A program made the translations under genes and the position numbers. From contig JANFOG010000011.1 in NCBI GenBank assembly GCA_024336345.1, positions 1,364,001 to 1,428,000 of the forward strand: a stretch of DNA of 64,000 nt, read 5' to 3'. Shown one piece after another: positions 34,275 through 43,722 of the stretch (position 1 is its first letter; each line of letters starts with the position of its first letter). Origin of the DNA: Mariannaea sp. PMI_226 (lineage: Eukaryota; Ascomycota; Sordariomycetes; Hypocreales; Nectriaceae). Below the pieces are notes generated by a model, which was given only the letters and a program-made list of their open reading frames with translations, had not been told where the DNA came from and ran no database searches.

Positions 34275-34787
34275 ATGGGTTACCCTACAGACGAAACGAA
34301 TTGGCCACTGGCAACTCCATCTTCAGTTATCGAACTCCTCGACCTCCTTTTCTCTTTGGTTGACACTAAGTCTGAAACAATCGGGAAGCGTCTTGCTGAA
34401 GAAGTATTCACTCAAGGTGGTATTTTTATGGCCACGAGTGGCAGTTTTCAGGGCCACCTTGGTATGTATTCTCGTTACGAAATCTCAGCAAAGAGTGAAT
34501 TCTAAAAAAGGGAACTAGCTATCGAAACGTGCCGAAAAGGGGTTTGGAATACCGTTCTGTCACGGCGTCATCAAGTCAAAAAAGCTTTCATAAACGATAA
34601 AGATGGAGATGTTCTTGATTTGATCCTGGTTGGTGCTGTAGATGTTGAGAGTGCAGAGACTGGCAAGCACCGACATGAGTTTGTTGTTCGATCTGTGGTT
34701 GTGGGGACCGACTCAGCGACACCCAGAGTCCAACATTACCAAGTCCTGATACCAACACCAAAAACTCCTCAGACAATCTTGGCATAA
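34275..34787 (+). CDS. SnoaL/NTF2-like fold protein, 151 aa
   Basis: Two exons: 34275-34461 and 34519-34787; a 57-base intron whose join gives 'GHLAIETCRKGVWN'. The protein resembles small fungal SnoaL-like proteins: an N-terminal helix region 'VIELLDLLFSLVD', then 'RLAEEVFTQGGIFMATSG', 'RKGVWNTVLSRRHQVKKAF' and alternating beta-strands 'DLILVGAVDV' and 'HEFVVRSVVV'. The fold is a cone-shaped alpha+beta barrel used by isomerases, cyclases and hydratases, or only for binding; the sequence gives no reaction. In aromatic pathways such proteins can assist isomerisation of unstable intermediates. A second SnoaL-like gene in the same cluster (49652) is longer and not a close copy. Confidence 0.8.
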
Positions 34788-35446
34788 GCCACTATCATTA
34801 AGCACTATAAGCCAAAATATACATCATCGTTCATCGATTTCTGTCAAAATCAATGGGCTGCATTGAACAGAGCGCCGTGCGACAAAAATACAAAACACAC
34901 CCAACAATTAGACTCACGGGTAGATTTAATAACAAGTCAAACTGAAACTGAAGATCTATTCTACTTTAATGATCTCGTGAGCCACGGGAAGATGACAACA
35001 TAAACCTTATGGGAATTCCCATACTGTCGTACAGTGAACAGCAAACCAAAATGGCTAGATACACACAAAAATTATGGATTGAGTTATCGCCAATCATCGT
35101 CAACCACGTTGTGTGGAGTTTGTTGCAGAGCGATTCATGGCACTCACACTAAGCGAGTAATTCGCAATCCCACTTGCTCATGTATGGTTGTCATCGTTCC
35201 CGAGCATAAAGGTTCGCCATTCCGGGGCGGTCATGGCTATATTCGGGGAAATCTAATGGTCCGGATGGGGTAGACGCCGGAATAACCCCCACGACAATCC
35301 ATTAGTGGATACCGTCCCATTGATGTGGTAAGTATATCAAGGGAAGAGCAACAGCAGCGATGTGTATGTAGTAGGGCACTTTGCCGCGAGCAAATATTCT
35401 CAGTTCCTTTTTCTTTTTAGGGAAATCAAATTATTCAAAATCGAGA
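34788..35446. other. promoter region of the FAH-family gene
   Basis: 659 bases with cluster motif site 6 at 35278-35291. No gene is seen. Confidence 0.5.
35278..35291 (+). promoter_or_regulatory. cluster motif CGG-N6-CCCCA (site 6)
   Basis: CGGAATAACCCCCA, 156 bases upstream of the FAH-family gene. Confidence 0.8.
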
Positions 35447-36570
35447 ATGAAGGTTGCGTGGGACCGATTGATTCGATTTGTCGCCACAGATGGGCGTGTT
35501 CTCCGCGGTCAGCCCCGTCTCCCTGACCCTGACTACGACCTAGGAACTTTCAAAGAGGATGATAACCTTGAAGCCAACGTCATAGTGGGAAAAGATATCT
35601 TCAGCTTAAACGGTGACACCAAGGTTACCGACGAGATTGTCAAGGTCAAGAAGATAATCGGCCCCTTGACCTCTGACGATGTTCCAGTCCTGAGATGTAT
35701 TGGGTTGAACTATGCAAAGCACAGTGAGTGTGTTGCTTTCTGAGTTCTAAATTATTCCATAGTGGCCGGAATGTCTAACCTCCATTATCTCACAATAGTT
35801 CGGGAGACTGGACGTGAACCTCCACCGTTTCCGTCTTTTTACTTTATGAAACCAAACACGTGCGTGTGGGATCATGGCGTCAATGTGCGGATTCCCAAAA
35901 TCGCTCAGGACGATCAAGCTGACTACGAGGGTGAATTAGTAAGTTTATTAGATTGCTGAAATCCGTTCAATTGTTCTATTGCTACATGTGCTGATGCGAC
36001 TATGAAATGGTAGTGTTTGATTCTCGGCCGGGACGCAAAAGATGTCTCCATCGATGACGCGCTCGACTATGTCGGCGCCTGGACTGTTGGTAATGATATC
36101 TCGTCGCGTAAACTACAGTCACAACCGCACCTGGCCGGCAAGATGCCACAATTCGGCTTCTCCAAGAGCTTCGACACGTATGCACCAATGGGGCCTGTGC
36201 TCATCGCGGGCAATCTTATCGACGATCCCAAAACTCTACACATCACCACCAAGATCGACGGACAGATCCGACAAGACGAGAGTGTGGGAGATTTGTTGTT
36301 TGAATGCCGGTACCTTATTTCATATCTTTCTCAGGGAACTACACTGCAGAAAGGGAGCGTTATCATGACCGGTACACCAGGAGGTACGTTACCAAGTTCC
36401 CATAGTTTACTCACACCTCTACTCATGAGAGCTTGAGATCTCGATACTAATGTTCTGGGACAGGTGTTGGGCACGGGATGAAGCCACCACAGTATCTAAA
36501 GCCAGGCACCGTCATGGAAGTGACCGTGTCTAAGATTGGTACACTAAGAAATGGAGTGGAATTTGAATAA
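35447..36570 (+). CDS. fumarylacetoacetate hydrolase family protein (probable fumaryl-/maleylpyruvate hydrolase), 297 aa
   Basis: Four exons: 35447-35723, 35799-35938, 36014-36383, 36464-36570; introns of 75, 75 and 80 bases. The first join rebuilds 'LNYAKHIRETGREPPPFPSF', a family signature, so an apparent in-frame ATG at 35762 is intronic. Further marks are 'DYEGELCLILGRDAKDV' (metal-binding acids), 'GNDISSRKLQ', 'KSFDTYAPMGPVL', 'QDESVGDLLF' and 'GTPGGVGHGMKPP' near the end. The family hydrolyses C-C bonds of diketo acids with a divalent metal. After a gentisate dioxygenase the expected step is fumarylpyruvate to fumarate plus pyruvate, or maleylpyruvate to maleate plus pyruvate. No maleylpyruvate isomerase is seen in the window. 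Other FAH members are oxaloacetate decarboxylases or acylpyruvases, so the assignment rests partly on context. Confidence 0.92.
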
Positions 36571-37788
36571 TTTATCGGAGCAGGGCATTGGAGCATTGAA
36601 GTTCTTACGCTTGCTTAGAAAATATTTGGAGAACGGATTTTACGATGCAGGGTGTGAGATAAAGGCCGTCGGTTTTGATGGTCTCGTGGTTTGTGCCTTC
36701 TTTCTTAGACTTATAGTTATACACCTCGATTCAACACCCAGCCACGACCCAATCGCAACTGGTTTGGGTCTTTATTTACAGCTAGACTTCCAGACATGTG
36801 AGGCCACAGTGGCCAAGCTGTTCGGCTTCGTAGGCGAAGAGCAAGTCGTTCTAACATCCTCGAAGGTAACTCCCCAAGGCCAACACAGGTGATTCTAGCC
36901 AATCTTTGCCCAATATTTTGAGTCGTGCCTGAGATACTGCCCATACTTGCTCTGAACATAATACGTGCCTACCGAATGGACGTTTCCAGGTTTCCAGACA
37001 TATGCTGTGTCAAACTAAGCTTGTCCATAGGGACTTTTAACAGATACCACGCTGGTAGCTAGCTGCCACCCTTCAATCTAAGTACATAATTAATAACTTG
37101 CCGGTAATCTATAAGTTATGTTCGTTACCCGCGACATTGGGGGGTACTGTCAAGTGCCTTGCAATGGCCTGAGGCTACGCGACGAGCTCGGCGCGAATGA
37201 TGTATACGTTTCACAAGATCAAGAGCTTTGCGTATCAAATAGTCTGCTGTACAATATTACCCTTGAGCTGCAGGGTAAAAGAAGGAACTGTCCGCGCTGG
37301 CAATCAATCTGTTGTTGGCGGCTGCAAGTCGCCTCTACTGGCCGACACCAACTGCTCTGGCTCCAATGCTGAATCTTACTGAAGTGGAAATAAGTGGCTC
37401 AGATGCCGAATCATCTCCGTACTTGTCCAGTTTTACGAGATCTATCTCAATAAGCCACCTAGCCTATCAAATACTATCTTGTGAATTAATTGCAAATCAA
37501 GCTCACGGCGCTCATGAAAAACGGGATGTTTGGGCGGGATATTCCCCAGAAAACGTTAAAGCCGCGCCGTGTCTTTAATCACGGAATTACAATGGAGTTA
37601 ATTCGGATTTTAACTTTAGGTAATGTTCTTGAAGGCATGTAATCATTGTTGTCTATATATGGTAATAATCGTTCGCGATCCTACAAAGAACAAGTACTTT
37701 CCAGCAACACAACGCTCTTCATTGTTGCCAGCACCTCCCTGAGCTTTTTAGGCTACCTTAATTTATCGCATCTCCAAAATCCGTCGAA
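36571..37788. other. promoter region of the SDR gene
   Basis: 1.2 kb with cluster motif site 7 at 37535-37548. Several short frames (36551-36892, 37118-37578) have no family features and are ignored. Confidence 0.45.
37535..37548 (+). promoter_or_regulatory. cluster motif CGG-N6-CCCCA (site 7)
   Basis: CGGGATATTCCCCA, identical to sites 4 and 12, 241 bases upstream of the SDR start. Confidence 0.85.
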
Positions 37789-38902
37789 ATGGGCGACTTT
37801 ATGTCTACACAGAAGCGGGAGCTTCCTCTTCTTGTCAACCCCAAGACCTCTGCAGGTAGAGTTTACATTGTGACGGGCGCTAACGCTGGGCTTGGTTTCG
37901 AAGCCGCTCAGCATCTTGTAGCTGCTCAAGCTGCCAAGGTTATCCTCGCAGTTCGGAACCCCACTCTTGGACAAGAGGCAGCGGCTAAGATTGAAGCCCA
38001 GACGGGTCGGACTGGCGTTGCAGAAGTCTGGCAGCTAGACATGGCGAGCTATGACTCCATCCGTGCCTTTGCGAAGCGAGCTCAGTCTCTCGATCGCATT
38101 GATGGCCTTATTGAAAACGCTGGTGTCATCCTCTTCCAACGTTCGGAGTCCGAGGGCCACCTCACCACCGTGACTGTCAATCTAATTGGTACACTGTTGC
38201 TTGCTATCTTAATGCTCCCAAAGATCAGCACCGAGGCCAAGCGAACTGGAACTACTGCTCATCTCAGTCTTGTCACCAGTGTCGCCGCTTTCCAGAGCGA
38301 TGAAGACTGGAACTTGATCAAAGATGACCCGATTAGGAAAATGGATACCGAGGTTGAACCAATCGTAAAGAAGTACGCTGCTATACTGTATATTCCTCAT
38401 GGCTAACTACTATTGCTAACATATATCTCTTAACTACAGCTATCGCAACACGAAGCTTATCCTGGCGATTGCGGGTCGAATGCTTGCTAAACTTGTGCCC
38501 TTGGACCAATCGAACGTGGTAATCAACCTTGTGTGTCCCGGGTTCTGCTCTACGGACCTCAATAAAAATGCACCACTCGCTATTCGGGAGCGATCCGCCA
38601 AGAGCAAAGCCGAGTATGGTCGGTCACCCGACCATGGCAGTCGCACATTGCTCTATGCTGCTGTTGCCGGCCCAGAAAGTCACGGAAAGCTGACGGCTTC
38701 CTGCGAAATTGCAGAGTGAGAAGACATTCCACTTCCTTGTAGTGCCTGTTCTAACGTGTGTATTCATGATGACAGTGACCAGATACCCAGTTGGATGACT
38801 GACGCCCACGGTCAGGAAACTGCTCAACAGGTTTGGGATATACTTGTCAAAGAATTGGATTCAATCGAACCTGGGGCTGTGAAGGCTGCCTTATCAGTTT
38901 AG
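37789..38902 (+). CDS. short-chain dehydrogenase/reductase, 328 aa
   Basis: Three exons: 37789-38372, 38440-38715, 38776-38902; introns of 67 and 60 bases. SDR marks: cofactor loop 'VTGANAGLGFEAA' (TGxxxGxG), 'LDMASYDSI', 'GLIENAGVI' (NAG motif), 'LSLVTSVAAF' (catalytic Ser region) and 'YRNTKLILA' (YxxxK), which is created by the first splice join. Then 'VVINLVCPGFCSTDL' closes the cofactor site. It belongs to the WW-domain-oxidoreductase/retinol-dehydrogenase-like branch common in fungal metabolic clusters. It moves hydride between NADP(H) and a hydroxyl or carbonyl; the substrate is unknown. Extension beyond 300 residues is normal for this branch. Confidence 0.92.
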
Positions 38903-39539
38903 TTATCACTTTAGATAGACTTTACACAATCAATGTTTGCAAGAATATGATGGAGACATAGTGATTCATCTCATTGACTCTGGTAGATACTCAGGTAGCC
39001 CTTCATTCTAAGTACATCTTGAAAGATGTTCGTCTGAGTTAAATACTGTTAAACCTCAGCCGCCCAAACTTTGTACTGAAGGGCTCCAATTCTACGAGTT
39101 ATTGACTTCCCTGACAGCTTTTCATCATCGTGACCCCATGTATACTCACAAAGGATTTGGCCTTTCCCTCAAGTATCTTGACTCAAGAGTTCGCCATCCA
39201 CCATCGCATGCTGGGTCCTGTTGAACTTTGAGAATCTTCGATGCCACAAGTGATCATTGCCTCACGCCGGTCTTCGGGCAACAGATGCACACCGAGTTTA
39301 AGAGTCTTTAACTCCGCATTGCGACAAAATTGAGGAGAAGTTGCACGGGCTTGCTTAACGCCGGGATCCCCAGCGCTAGAGAGTAAAGCTTCCCCCGCAT
39401 CTTGGGGGGATTTCCGGACTGACCTTGAAAAGTCTATAACCACAGTCAATAAATCTCAAAATCTATTTGAAAAGAAGTTCTCGAACACACAGTGCACTCC
39501 AAAGACTATCCAGTGAATATAATATTTTAACATTTGAAG
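38903..39539. other. promoter region of the second decarboxylase-type gene
   Basis: 637 bases holding cluster motif site 8 at 39403-39416. No gene is seen. Confidence 0.5.
39403..39416 (-). promoter_or_regulatory. cluster motif CGG-N6-CCCCA (site 8)
   Basis: Minus-strand CGGAAATCCCCCCA, 124 bases upstream of the amidohydrolase start at 39540. Confidence 0.75.
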
Positions 39540-40581
39540 ATGGCCAAATTTCAGAAGATTGACACTCACACTCATTGTGTGCCACCCTTTTGGGTAGAGG
39601 AAGTGAAGAAAGCGGGAAAAGGACCCATCATCGTAAGCTCCACCAACCCTAACGTAAGCGCTCATTTACTAACACAGTTATGATGTCGACCAGGCCTATG
39701 ATGAGGAAGAACACCTGAAAGTGATGGAGAGGTGCAACATCACTAAATCAATTCTAAGCATCTCTTCCCCAGGAACACATCTCTATCCCGGCGCTGAGAA
39801 CGACAAGGCGGCTCAGAGGCTTGCTCGCCGGTGTAACGAGTATTTGGCTGAAATCAAGCAAAGGCGACCCGATAAGTTCGGCTTCTTTGCAACGCTGCCT
39901 CTTCCATATGTGCAAGGCAGTATTGAAGAAATTGCATACGCGCTCGATGAGCTCAATGCAGACGGATTCTGCATCCTCTCAAACCATCACGGAACGTACA
40001 TAGGCCATGAAATCTACGAACCTGTCTGGGCCGAGCTCAGCCGACGAAAGGCCAAAGTCTTCGTGCATCCAACAATACCTTGCATGCAGGTGGATGGTAA
40101 ACTCGTCAACGCAATGCCAGCACCAGGGTTTCCCCCGTCAATTTTCGAATTCTTCATCGAGGAAGTTCGCGTTGTACTCGGTCTGTTTTCTACCCGAGCA
40201 GTCACGAAGTATCCAGACATGACTTGGATCATAGCCCACTGTGGAGGCGCCCTGCCCCCCATAGTGGAGCGGTTCTGCAACTTTGGGACCATGATCTTCG
40301 GTGGCAAGGAGGAGTTTGCTAGTGATAAGATGAAGGAGATTCTCCAAAAGCAATTCTACTTTGACTTGGCTGGATTTCCTTTGCCAGATCAGATTCATGG
40401 ACTGCTAAGGCTTGTTGACTCAAGTCGACTCCTCTTTGGAAGTGATTTTCCCTACACTCGAGCTGATTCGACTGTGCAGCTCTCGGAAATACTGGACGCA
40501 GGGCTCGCATCGGCTCTGGGGAATCAAAGCTTGGCGGAAGCTGCCTGTCTTCATAATGCTGAGAGACTGTTCTCAGAGTGA
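39540..40581 (+). CDS. amidohydrolase-2 decarboxylase (6-methylsalicylate decarboxylase type), 326 aa
   Basis: Two exons, most likely 39540-39632 and 39694-40581 (61-base intron). A second donor at 39654 would give a 40-base intron and seven more residues; it is less likely because 40 bases is very short. Marks: 'KIDTHTHCVPPFW' (HxH metal site at His10 and His12), 'KVFVHPTIPC', 'TWIIAHCGGALP' and 'LLFGSDFPYT' (metal Asp), ending 'NAERLFSE'. The pattern around 'SILSISSPGTHL' and 'LNADGFCILSNHHGTYIG' is typical of the branch containing fungal 6-methylsalicylate decarboxylases and ACMS-decarboxylase relatives. The expected reaction is cofactor-free loss of CO2 from a hydroxybenzoate, which for 6-methylsalicylate would give m-cresol. 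It is a different branch from the decarboxylase at 30028, so the two probably act on different acids. Confidence 0.9.
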
Positions 40582-41049
40582 GTTTATCATGTCCAAGAAG
40601 AAAAATCTAGTAGCGGTCCGATAGCCAACAGCTGGATAGTTGAATAATACTCATGTGCAGGCTTATGTATGCCCAACTGCCGTAAAGTAACAAATAGGGT
40701 TAGAGCGCCATTCAACGTAGAACTTTTGGGCTTATTTCGACGTTGATAACTCAAGATATCCTCCTAAGTTCATGCTAATCACATACGATACCGCCTTCAT
40801 ATTCCTTGTAGGCACAATCAGAAGTTGTCCGGACCTAAATGTGAACCCGACGGAATTCCCCCCACTCCCTTCCAATGCTCAAGAACCCGATATTATGTGG
40901 GGAGTATGTCCCAAGCTTACCAGGGCCAAGTATTAAGAAGCCATATTTAAGCTCGATGATTGGCCTTGAAAGTCTTGCGGAAAGCAATTATTATCTCGAT
41001 TAAAACCACCACCAGCAACGTTTATCTCACGCAGCCATTCATCGATATT
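40582..41049. other. promoter region of the nitroreductase
   Basis: 468 bases with cluster motif site 9. A second partial match (TGGGGAGTATGTCC) lies near 40,898. No gene is seen. Confidence 0.5.
40851..40864 (+). promoter_or_regulatory. cluster motif CGG-N6-CCCCA (site 9)
   Basis: CGGAATTCCCCCCA, 186 bases upstream of the nitroreductase start. Confidence 0.8.
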
Positions 41050-41727
41050 ATGACTGCAAAGACATTCCTCGATATTATCGCAACCCGGCGAAGCTTTTAT
41101 CAGCTGGGCAATAAGTCTCCGATATCTGATATGCGTACGGAGGAAGTTATCCGCGAGGTGATTCTGAATGTACCTTCGGCTTTCAACTCACAGACGACTC
41201 GGGTGGTCCTGCTAGTCAAACATGAACATATCAAGTTGTGGGATATTGTGAAGGAAGCTGTCAAGGGGGTTGCGCCAGTCAAGCAGTGGCCTACCACAGA
41301 AGCAAAGCTAAACGGTTTTCAAAAGGCTTATGGGACGGTGAGCTGCCACCCGCCTCGCAAAAAAACAAGCGTGGAAGTTCTTACTGATTGCGACCAGGTT
41401 TTGTTCTTTGATGATCGTAGAACTATACACGAGTACCAAGCCAACTTTCCCTTGTATGCACCCAAGATCCCCACTTGGGCTGCACAGTCCAATGGCATGC
41501 ATCAACTCGCAATATGGACTGCCTTAGAACAAGAGGGTCTTGGAGCGAATTTGCAGCACTACAATCCCTTGATCGACGGGAAGATTGCAGCTGAATGGAA
41601 TATTCCAGGCGAATGGGAGCTGAGTGCGCAGCTTGTCTTTGGCAATCCGTTGTCTGAACCCAATCCTAAGACGTTCAAGCCTGTAGAGGATAGGTTTAAG
41701 ACTTATGGTAACGAGTTGCCTAATTAG
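41050..41727 (+). CDS. nitroreductase family protein (fungal Frm2/Hbn1-like), 205 aa
   Basis: Two exons: 41050-41337 and 41398-41727; a 60-base intron, whose removal rebuilds 'KAYGTVLFFDDRRTI', a family signature. The start at 41050 gives MTAKTFLDIIATRRSFYQL with the FMN-phosphate binding RRS motif. Also visible are 'VPSAFNSQTTRVVLL', 'WAAQSNGMHQLAIWTALEQE' and 'GLGANLQHYNP'. Length and motifs match the small fungal NADH/FMN enzymes related to yeast Frm2 and Hbn1, which reduce nitroaromatics and quinones. In this cluster it may reduce a quinoid or nitro intermediate or give oxidative protection during ring hydroxylation; that role is inferred. Confidence 0.92.
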   Translation: MTAKTFLDIIATRRSFYQLGNKSPISDMRTEEVIREVILNVPSAFNSQTTRVVLLVKHEHIKLWDIVKEAVKGVAPVKQWPTTEAKLNGFQKAYGTVSCHPPRKKTSVEVLTDCDQVLFFDDRRTIHEYQANFPLYAPKIPTWAAQSNGMHQLAIWTALEQEGLGANLQHYNPLIDGKIAAEWNIPGEWELSAQLVFGNPLSEPNPKTFKPVEDRFKTYGNELPN

Positions 41728-42397
41728 ATAGCCACACGAATTCTCATAGATAAATTTGCCTGTTGGTAAATGTTACCAAACTAGGACCTTCAGTTCCCTA
41801 CAAGCTGTCTGTGCGATACGTGGGGTTGAGGCGTGTTTGGCCATTGGATCTATCATAACTAGTCTACTCAAAGGTGAGTTGAGAACATGACCTGGCCGGA
41901 TTTCCAGCCTTCCTTCGTCTCCCAGATGAGCCGGTGATTGACGTGAGTGGCCGAGTTTCACGCTAATTTGATCGTGGTGGAAAGCCAAAGTGACAAAATG
42001 CCATTGTTATTTCTCGACAAGGAGCGGTCCGCCGAACTAATCAGTTCGGCGATACCGTTGTGCGAAAGGCCGAACTCCGGGTTGTGGGGCATGCGACAAG
42101 TGACGGCAATATATTAGCACCCTGCGGGGGACAATATCAGGTCCCGCAAGCATCGGATTCTCCCCCACTCCATAACTGATGGGTCATTACCAAACCCTTC
42201 CTATGTGGTTAGTTGGCTCATGTGTCGGGAATGTCCCCAGAGCAGGAATGCATGTCGTACTCCATGCTTCGGTGGCTGGCTAGTGACGCGATGTACATAT
42301 CCTGCTACAAAGACAGTGCTATTATACGTGTCCAGCTTAGAGTTTCACCCTGCCATTGCCACCGCGAGAATAGCAGCACTCAATCTACTGACACACA
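41728..42397. other. promoter region of the alpha/beta hydrolase
   Basis: 670 bases with cluster motif site 10 at 42154-42167. Short frames at 41773-41988 and 42205-42417 are not supported. Confidence 0.5.
42154..42167 (+). promoter_or_regulatory. cluster motif CGG-N6-CCCCA (site 10)
   Basis: CGGATTCTCCCCCA, 231 bases upstream of the alpha/beta hydrolase start. Confidence 0.75.
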
Positions 42398-43240
42398 ATG
42401 TCATCATCTATGATTGAAAACGTTCAGCATACACATCTTTTGGTAGAAAACGAGGGCGCGATTATTAGGACTTGGTCACGGGGGAATGGACCGCTCCTTA
42501 TCCTCATTCCGGGAGGTGGAGGCACTGGCGAATGCTTCAACAAGGCTATGCCTGGTTTGAGCAGGTATTACACCGTGGTCGCTTACGATAGACGAGGGAA
42601 TGGCCAAAGTACCGTCGAAAAACCCCGAGTCCTGAATCCACTGGAATCTGCACGCGATATAGTGGCAATCGTGAAAGCTATGGGGCGTACAAAAGCTTTC
42701 TTGTTTGGCACCAGCAGTGGCGGAATTTTCGCCCTACAAGTAGCACAAAGTTACCCACAATATGTTGATGGTGTTGTACTCCACGAGGTACCCATCGTCA
42801 GCATCTTACCCGAGGAGCACATCAAAAGAGTAGACTCTGGGTACGACGTCTTCCAGACCTATCTTGAAAAGGGAGCAGAAGCTGCCCTACGAGCTTTCAG
42901 AGCTTCAGTGTCGGGGACTCCGGTCGAACCCGCTCCCGCAGACAGACCTACGGATCCCAACGCTCCGCCTCACCGACTGGAGTACTTCTTCAAATACGAA
43001 TTCATCATATTCATGACATACACTCCCAACATGAGTGCCGTTAAAGCCAATGGTGTCCCAGTTGTAACAGTGGAAGGTATAGGAAGTAAGGGAGTGTTTC
43101 ACGCTGTTTCAGCAAAAATACAGTCGGATATACTAGGTTGTCGCCACGTGGTATGGTCGGGTGCACATGCGCCATTCATTGAGGATGCAGAGATATTTGG
43201 TGACGATTTACACAAAACCATTCTGATGTTGCAAACTTAG
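42398..43240 (+). CDS. alpha/beta hydrolase, 280 aa
   Basis: Single exon. The alpha/beta-hydrolase core is clear: oxyanion region 'LILIPGGGGTGECF', then 'VVAYDRRGNGQS', nucleophile elbow 'LFGTSSGGIFALQ' (Ser in GTSSGG), a lid region rich in Pro ('GTPVEPAPADRPTDP'), and a late 'WSGAHAPFIED' supplying the catalytic His. The length is usual for small esterases, lactonases and C-C bond (MhpC-like) hydrolases. The sequence does not separate these. In an aromatic pathway it could hydrolyse an ester or lactone substrate before ring attack, or a ring-cleavage product. Confidence 0.92.
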   Translation: MSSSMIENVQHTHLLVENEGAIIRTWSRGNGPLLILIPGGGGTGECFNKAMPGLSRYYTVVAYDRRGNGQSTVEKPRVLNPLESARDIVAIVKAMGRTKAFLFGTSSGGIFALQVAQSYPQYVDGVVLHEVPIVSILPEEHIKRVDSGYDVFQTYLEKGAEAALRAFRASVSGTPVEPAPADRPTDPNAPPHRLEYFFKYEFIIFMTYTPNMSAVKANGVPVVTVEGIGSKGVFHAVSAKIQSDILGCRHVVWSGAHAPFIEDAEIFGDDLHKTILMLQT

Positions 43241-43722
43241 GCTGCGCAGATACGCGCAGAAAAAAAAAAGGAAAACCTAGGACAGAACGGCAGGTAGAAG
43301 CGGTACGCAGGCTAGCTTCGATGGGAACAAGAAAAATTTGAGCCCTGTCTCGTAATGATTTGGATCTCTGATGAATTCTGGATCTTATTACAAACAATGT
43401 TTTCAAATAATGCAGCCAAAAATAAACCTCTTCCAGCTCGTGATAAGGTCATGATAGCTCTTTATCTACATTTGATTGGGCAGTGTGGTATTGACACTGA
43501 TCCCTCCACTGAGTATTCTAGAGATTCCAAATTGATATACAAACGCTACACTACAGATAGGCTGGTTGGAATAATCCACTAGGTGCATTGAGAGTTGTCT
43601 ATAATTGCATGTTTTATGCTTGTCAATGTACATACAGGCTCTCTATCTTGCCTCAAGAGACATTCGACATCTGTTACAACAATTTATAGACTCTGGGCTG
43701 CTCTGCCCGGGGAACTAATCGT
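43241..43722. other. intergenic stretch between convergent genes
   Basis: 482 bases between converging genes. A short frame at 43355-43582 has no family features. No cluster motif is seen. Confidence 0.5.

Noticed and set aside
35762..35959. Apparent separate small gene starting at ATG 35762
   Set aside because: The ATG lies inside intron 1 of the FAH-family gene; splicing to 35799 restores the conserved family sequence.
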